A stretch of 16,735 nt of DNA, from assembly GCA_040265175.1 (NCBI GenBank), contig JBDQGY010000079.1, positions 1-16,735 of the forward strand, given 5' to 3'. Every line of letters begins with the position of its first letter. Position 1 is the stretch's first letter. The position numbers were made by a program, and so were the translations under genes. Below, in pieces: positions 13,318 through 16,735 of the stretch. Under the pieces are notes generated by a model. It was not told where the DNA came from. It saw only the letters and a list, made by a program, of their open reading frames with translations, and searched no databases. The DNA is from JAAZXR01 sp040265175 (GTDB lineage: Bacteria > Myxococcota_A > Polyangia > Nannocystales > Nannocystaceae).

Positions 13318-14511
13318 TCATAAGAATGTTTGACCCTCTCCGCGGTACGTGGGGACCTCATCGATCACTGCACCCCCCGACACAAGGAGGATCGATGAGA
13401 AGCGCTCGCACACCTCGCCGGATTTTGGGTGCCGAAAGAAAATGGGATCCCCGAGCTCGAGCGCGCTTGGACCCTTGAACTTCACCGGAGTCTGCACTTC
13501 TCCTACCCCCTCGTCTGCCAACAGCGCCCCTCCTGTCGGCAAGAAGACCTCTGGAAGCCTGTCCTCGCCCGCGGGTCCCGAGGCCACGTAGCCTCCCCCG
13601 TGGCACGTCACCATCCCATCCGCAGGACGCCGAGTGACCGGGAGCGCGAAGAACAGCGCCGGGTGGTGGCGAAAGGCGTCGTAGTGATCAAACAGGCGCG
13701 GCGCGAACAGCCCCGAACCGGCGGTGACCTCCGTCACGCTCGGATCGCTCGCCGTGGTCTCCATGCTGCCGGTGCCCCCACCGTTCACCAGTGGGAGCGC
13801 GAAGCCGCTGTCGCGCAGCCGCCGAACCACGTTCGAACGTCGCGCTCGAACCTCCCGCACGGAGCGCGCCTTGAGCCTGCGAATCACGGGACCCTTCCAC
13901 CCTTGGGCGTGTCCCTTGTCGGTGAGGCCCGCGATCTGTGCCTCGTAGCCCATCAGAGCGTCGAGGCGCAGATGCGACGACGCGTCGATCGCCGACGCGA
14001 CAGCGATCACCTGCTCCACTGTGCGCAGCGGGGAGCGCCGCACGCCGAACCAGATCCCCGGGTATTCGGAGGATACGTCCATGTCCACACACAACGAGAG
14101 CTCCACGCCCCGCCTCTCCGCGAGATTGGCGAGCACCTCGACCTGCGCGCGATCATCGACCATCAATCGAATCTTCGCGCCCGCGTCGACCGCGTCGCAG
14201 ACCGCCTCAAGATCCCTCCGATCTACGGTCGGATACGCGACGAGTAGATCCTGCACCCCCCCGCCCGCTAAAAACCCCGCCTCTCCGGCCGTAAAACACA
14301 TCGCGCCTTGAAACGCCTCGTGCGCGAGCGCCCGCTCGATCAACGCTCGACATCGAACGGATTTCGTGGCGAGGCGAATCGGCCGGCTCCCGGCTCGCTC
14401 TGACAGCGCGTCGAGGTTCGCGTCGAACGCGTCAAGGTCGCAGACCAATGCGGGGAGATGATGCCCCCGCAGCATCCGGCGGAGGTCGTCGTAGCTGTGC
14501 TTGTTCGCCAT
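13318..14511 (-). CDS. Alanine-racemase-fold PLP enzyme (D-threonine aldolase/D-amino-acid deaminase-like)
   Basis: A 397-residue fold-type III PLP enzyme. The N-terminal barrel begins with LPALVCDLDAFDANL (19-33) and holds the PLP Lys50 in RLATKSVRC; NGGGTGSME in the middle matches the phosphate-binding region of D-threonine aldolase and D-serine dehydratase. The C-terminal domain contains CHGGGYVASG and HPKSGEVC (His361, Cys368). In D-serine dehydratase-type enzymes the zinc His and Cys are separated by one residue; here they are seven apart, so the metal site may differ. Such enzymes cleave or deaminate D-hydroxy amino acids. The actual substrate is unknown. The ATG at 14511 has GGAG 4 nt upstream. 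The gene is tightly coupled with the lactone oxidase gene downstream, a pairing I recall also from actinomycetes, where the product is called amino acid deaminase/aldolase. Confidence 0.88.
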   Translation of the reverse strand: MANKHSYDDLRRMLRGHHLPALVCDLDAFDANLDALSERAGSRPIRLATKSVRCRALIERALAHEAFQGAMCFTAGEAGFLAGGGVQDLLVAYPTVDRRDLEAVCDAVDAGAKIRLMVDDRAQVEVLANLAERRGVELSLCVDMDVSSEYPGIWFGVRRSPLRTVEQVIAVASAIDASSHLRLDALMGYEAQIAGLTDKGHAQGWKGPVIRRLKARSVREVRARRSNVVRRLRDSGFALPLVNGGGTGSMETTASDPSVTEVTAGSGLFAPRLFDHYDAFRHHPALFFALPVTRRPADGMVTCHGGGYVASGPAGEDRLPEVFLPTGGALLADEGVGEVQTPVKFKGPSALELGDPIFFRHPKSGEVCERFSSILLVSGGAVIDEVPTYRGEGQTFL

Positions 14512-14662
14512 CGCGCTCCATCTCCCCGTACCACGACAACCGCCTGGAAGCCATCTGCTCTCCCGTCCATCGCCGCCTCGAGGTGGCGCCTCGCGCATTA
14601 AATCGGTGCGCGCGCGGAGTGAATCTGCGACCGCGCGACTTCACACGCGGGGCGCCAACGCG

Positions 14663-15709
14663 CTACTCATCCGACCCGGGACTCTCCGAACCCTCCTCCA
14701 CCGGCGGAACAGGTGGCGCCGCCGTGGGTGTCTCCTCGTCAACGCCTGATTCCATGGACTCGCTGCCTCCCACAGTTTCCACCGTGCCCGCTCCCTCCTG
14801 GGCCGCGTTGGGCCCCGTGGTCAGTCCGACCGCAGGTCCCTTGGTCGGCTCCTCAAGCAGCGGTCCCTCGGTCGGCCCGGTAGAAGGCTTGATCGCCGTG
14901 CCCGTGGCGGGCTCGGGCATCGGCTCGGGCTCGGGCCGCGGTGGTGCTGCGACGGGCGTCACCGGGGGCGCGAATTCCTCGGTCTTCGTCGGCGCGGGCG
15001 CGCGCTCCGTCGCTGGCTGCTTCCGCTGCTTCTTGGACCTTCGCCCCCCCTTCGGGCTCGCCTGAATCGCGAACACCAACCCGAGCCGTGGATAAAAGAA
15101 CACGCCACAATTCGCGCGCCCATCGATCACGTTGCCGTTGCTCGCCGTAAAGGACCAGGCGTCCTCGCAGTTCGACGACGGGAAGCTTTGGCTCGCCCCG
15201 AGTCCGATGTCGAGCGCCGCTCGTTTACCGATGCCGATCCAGCCTCCGACGGCCACCGACCACTCGCCCAACACCCCGCCGTCGTTGTTGAAGAACACCG
15301 GGCCCAAGCCTCCGCGAAGGTAGGGTGAGAACTTACGGGAGCGAAACGGGATGAACGTCACCTGCGGGGTCAACCGGGCGCTGTAGGTGGGGACGTTCTC
15401 CTCGATACCTGGAAAGTCGTCGCGCGCGGACTGACTAAAGAACCGAATGTCGTTGTTAAAAGAGAGCCCCACGGCGACGCCGTTGGCGACAAAATAGCTG
15501 GCACCTCCGCCAAACGAGAGCGCCCCGGCGAACAACGATCCCGCGCCCCCACCAAACGAGCCACCGAGACCAAAGGATGGCACCAACAATCCCTTGCCCC
15601 ACGGGCGATCGTCGGGACCCTCTTTGGCGGGCTTCGCGACGGCCGGCGCGCTCCAGGTCATTCCAACACACACCACCGCAGACAAGAGTGTCGTTGTTCG
15701 CCTCGCCAT
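14663..15709 (-). CDS. Outer-membrane beta-barrel-like protein with Pro/Thr/Glu-rich tail
   Basis: A 348-residue protein with a clear signal peptide (1-25, cleavage near AVA/KP). Residues about 38-220 show alternating hydrophobic and polar strands rich in Gly and aromatic residues (LVPSFGLGGSFGGG, YLRGGLGPVFF, FFYPRLGLVF), the pattern of a small outer-membrane beta-barrel of the OmpW/OmpA-like size. Two Cys (about 180 and 199) may form a disulfide in a loop. After a basic patch (RRSKKQRKQ, about 225-233) the last 115 residues are Pro/Thr/Glu-rich with repeated Thr-x-Gly-Pro-like units and are probably disordered. I chose the ATG at 15709 because it opens the signal peptide; a TTG at 15784 lies close to the rnpB end and is unlikely. 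No strong ribosome binding site is visible. It precedes the PLP-enzyme gene by about 150 nt on the same strand. No specific family was recognised. Confidence 0.8.
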   Translation of the reverse strand: MARRTTTLLSAVVCVGMTWSAPAVAKPAKEGPDDRPWGKGLLVPSFGLGGSFGGGAGSLFAGALSFGGGASYFVANGVAVGLSFNNDIRFFSQSARDDFPGIEENVPTYSARLTPQVTFIPFRSRKFSPYLRGGLGPVFFNNDGGVLGEWSVAVGGWIGIGKRAALDIGLGASQSFPSSNCEDAWSFTASNGNVIDGRANCGVFFYPRLGLVFAIQASPKGGRRSKKQRKQPATERAPAPTKTEEFAPPVTPVAAPPRPEPEPMPEPATGTAIKPSTGPTEGPLLEEPTKGPAVGLTTGPNAAQEGAGTVETVGGSESMESGVDEETPTAAPPVPPVEEGSESPGSDE

Positions 15710-15813
15710 GCCCGAGGGTACCGCGAGGTTCCGGCAACAACGATGAAAGCCGCGCATCCGCAGGGAGCGCGAGCACCCGACCAAGACCGGTTGTCTGGCC
15801 GGAGATGAAAAGT

Positions 15814-16184
<371 letters not shown>

Positions 16185-16196
16185 GCGACGGTTGTA
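16185..16196 (-). promoter_or_regulatory. Candidate -10 element of rnpB
   Basis: On the minus strand TACAAC (16196-16191) lies 6 nt before the inferred first base of rnpB at 16184, the usual distance for a -10 box. No good -35 match is seen at 16-18 nt upstream, so this rests mainly on position. Confidence 0.3.
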
Positions 16197-16236
16197 GCAC
16201 TTCCAAGGGCGCATCCACGCCCAAAAGTCACCTCGA

Positions 16237-16735
16237 CTAGCCGTTCGGAGGGGGTGCGTGATCCACGCTTTGTACAGCGGGGGCCGACCGCTCGCTCAAA
16301 AAGGGCCCCACGATGTGCGTGGTACGCCAGCCACCAAAGGGGTCCGAAGGGATGGCTTCAACGCGCTCCCCGTCCAGCCACACGGCGTCCAACACCCCTG
16401 GAAAAAACGCGATATGGCCGCGAAGGCACTCGAACGCCGGTGAGGGCTGGACACACGTCCACGCGATCTCGCTCAGTCGCTCCCCTTGGGACGCGAACGC
16501 CCAGTAGCCGATGATGCCGCGATGGGGACAGGCGAGTCGTCTCCCCGAGTCCGTGAGCATCTCCATCCGGGTTTGGTCCTGCGCGACATAGTAGGTCGGA
16601 GCGAACCCCCGCTCGATGACCCGGAACCCCCCGTGGACGTTGAACAACACCACCCCTCTGAGCTCCCCGGCAGCGGAACGCCTTGAGGCCTCCACTTTCG
16701 GTATTTCCGGGAAGTTCCACACGGACTCCTGTCCA
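16237..16735 (-). CDS. DUF427 (NTP_transf_9) domain protein, probably partial at its 5' end
   Basis: The frame gives 165 visible residues. The segment from GVVLFNVHGGFRVIERG through PTYYVAQDQTRMEML, CPHRGIIGYWAF, IAWTC to GHIAFF matches the DUF427 family, whose function is unknown; Pfam names it NTP_transf_9 without proven activity. A family-typical tail follows, with VWLDGERVEAIPSDPFGGW and IVGPF. Upstream of the GTG at 16722 the frame continues as GQES to the window edge, and ESVW-aromatic-Pro is the usual beginning region of this family, so the true start is probably outside. The alternative is the GTG at 16722, because AGGAG lies 3 nt before it. It is read toward rnpB, ending 52 nt before it. 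Family assignment is firm. Confidence 0.88.
   Translation of the reverse strand, partial: GQESVWNFPEIPKVEASRRSAAGELRGVVLFNVHGGFRVIERGFAPTYYVAQDQTRMEMLTDSGRRLACPHRGIIGYWAFASQGERLSEIAWTCVQPSPAFECLRGHIAFFPGVLDAVWLDGERVEAIPSDPFGGWRTTHIVGPFLSERSAPAVQSVDHAPPPNG

Noticed and set aside
14448..15065. Plus-strand Ser/Gly/Val-rich frame of 205 codons
   Set aside because: It mirrors the Pro/Thr/Glu-rich tail of the beta-barrel gene; low complexity comes from the repeated codons on the other strand.
15782..15813. CCGG/CCGG hairpin downstream of rnpB as its terminator
   Set aside because: Four pairs and no T-tract on the minus strand.

Overview
This GC-rich window (by eye about 63-65% G+C) most likely comes from the phylum Myxococcota, probably a Nannocystales/Polyangia-type genome. 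The evidence is a protein ending in a MYXO-CTERM sorting tail (Cys motif, short hydrophobic stretch, Arg cluster), Gly/Ser/Asp-rich von Willebrand A lipoproteins, and a Ser/Thr kinase with one membrane segment and a long TPR-rich C-terminal half. No mobile element, CRISPR array, tRNA or rRNA gene was seen.

Left part (1-4340), cell-surface proteins: a lipoprotein-like gene cut by the left edge (minus); a membrane-anchored VWA protein (minus); a divergent secreted protein with a zinc-phospholipase-C-like domain, a Big_5-like domain and a MYXO-CTERM tail (plus); and a convergent VWA lipoprotein (minus).

Middle (4340-9170): a UbiE/MenG methyltransferase (plus) preceded by a terminator-like hairpin; a minus-strand pair of thioredoxin and an 81-residue protein coupled by an ATGA overlap; and, divergent from thioredoxin, a 1055-residue kinase-TM-TPR protein. 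The thioredoxin-kinase gap contains a perfect 16-bp palindrome and a plausible thioredoxin promoter.

Right-centre (9200-14520): a compact hisI-folE operon (minus), so two purine-ring-opening cyclohydrolases transcribed together. The HisI has Asp where the first zinc Cys is usually found. A class-V aminotransferase of the cysteine-desulfurase-like type (plus) follows; it has no Cys in its desulfurase active-site segment. It converges on a two-gene minus operon that pairs an alanine-racemase-fold/D-threonine-aldolase-like PLP enzyme with an FAD-linked sugar-lactone oxidase. This pair is the best candidate here for an uncharacterised pathway.

Right end (14660-16735): an outer-membrane beta-barrel-like protein with a Pro/Thr/Glu-rich tail, the RNase P RNA gene (rnpB, minus, with a 17-bp terminal P1 helix), and a DUF427 gene that appears to run off the right edge.

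Most of the window is housekeeping or lineage-typical surface genes. The unusual points are the kinase activation-segment insertion with internal repeats, the HisI metal-site variant, the PLP-enzyme/lactone-oxidase operon, and the two regulatory-looking structures upstream of ubiE and thioredoxin.
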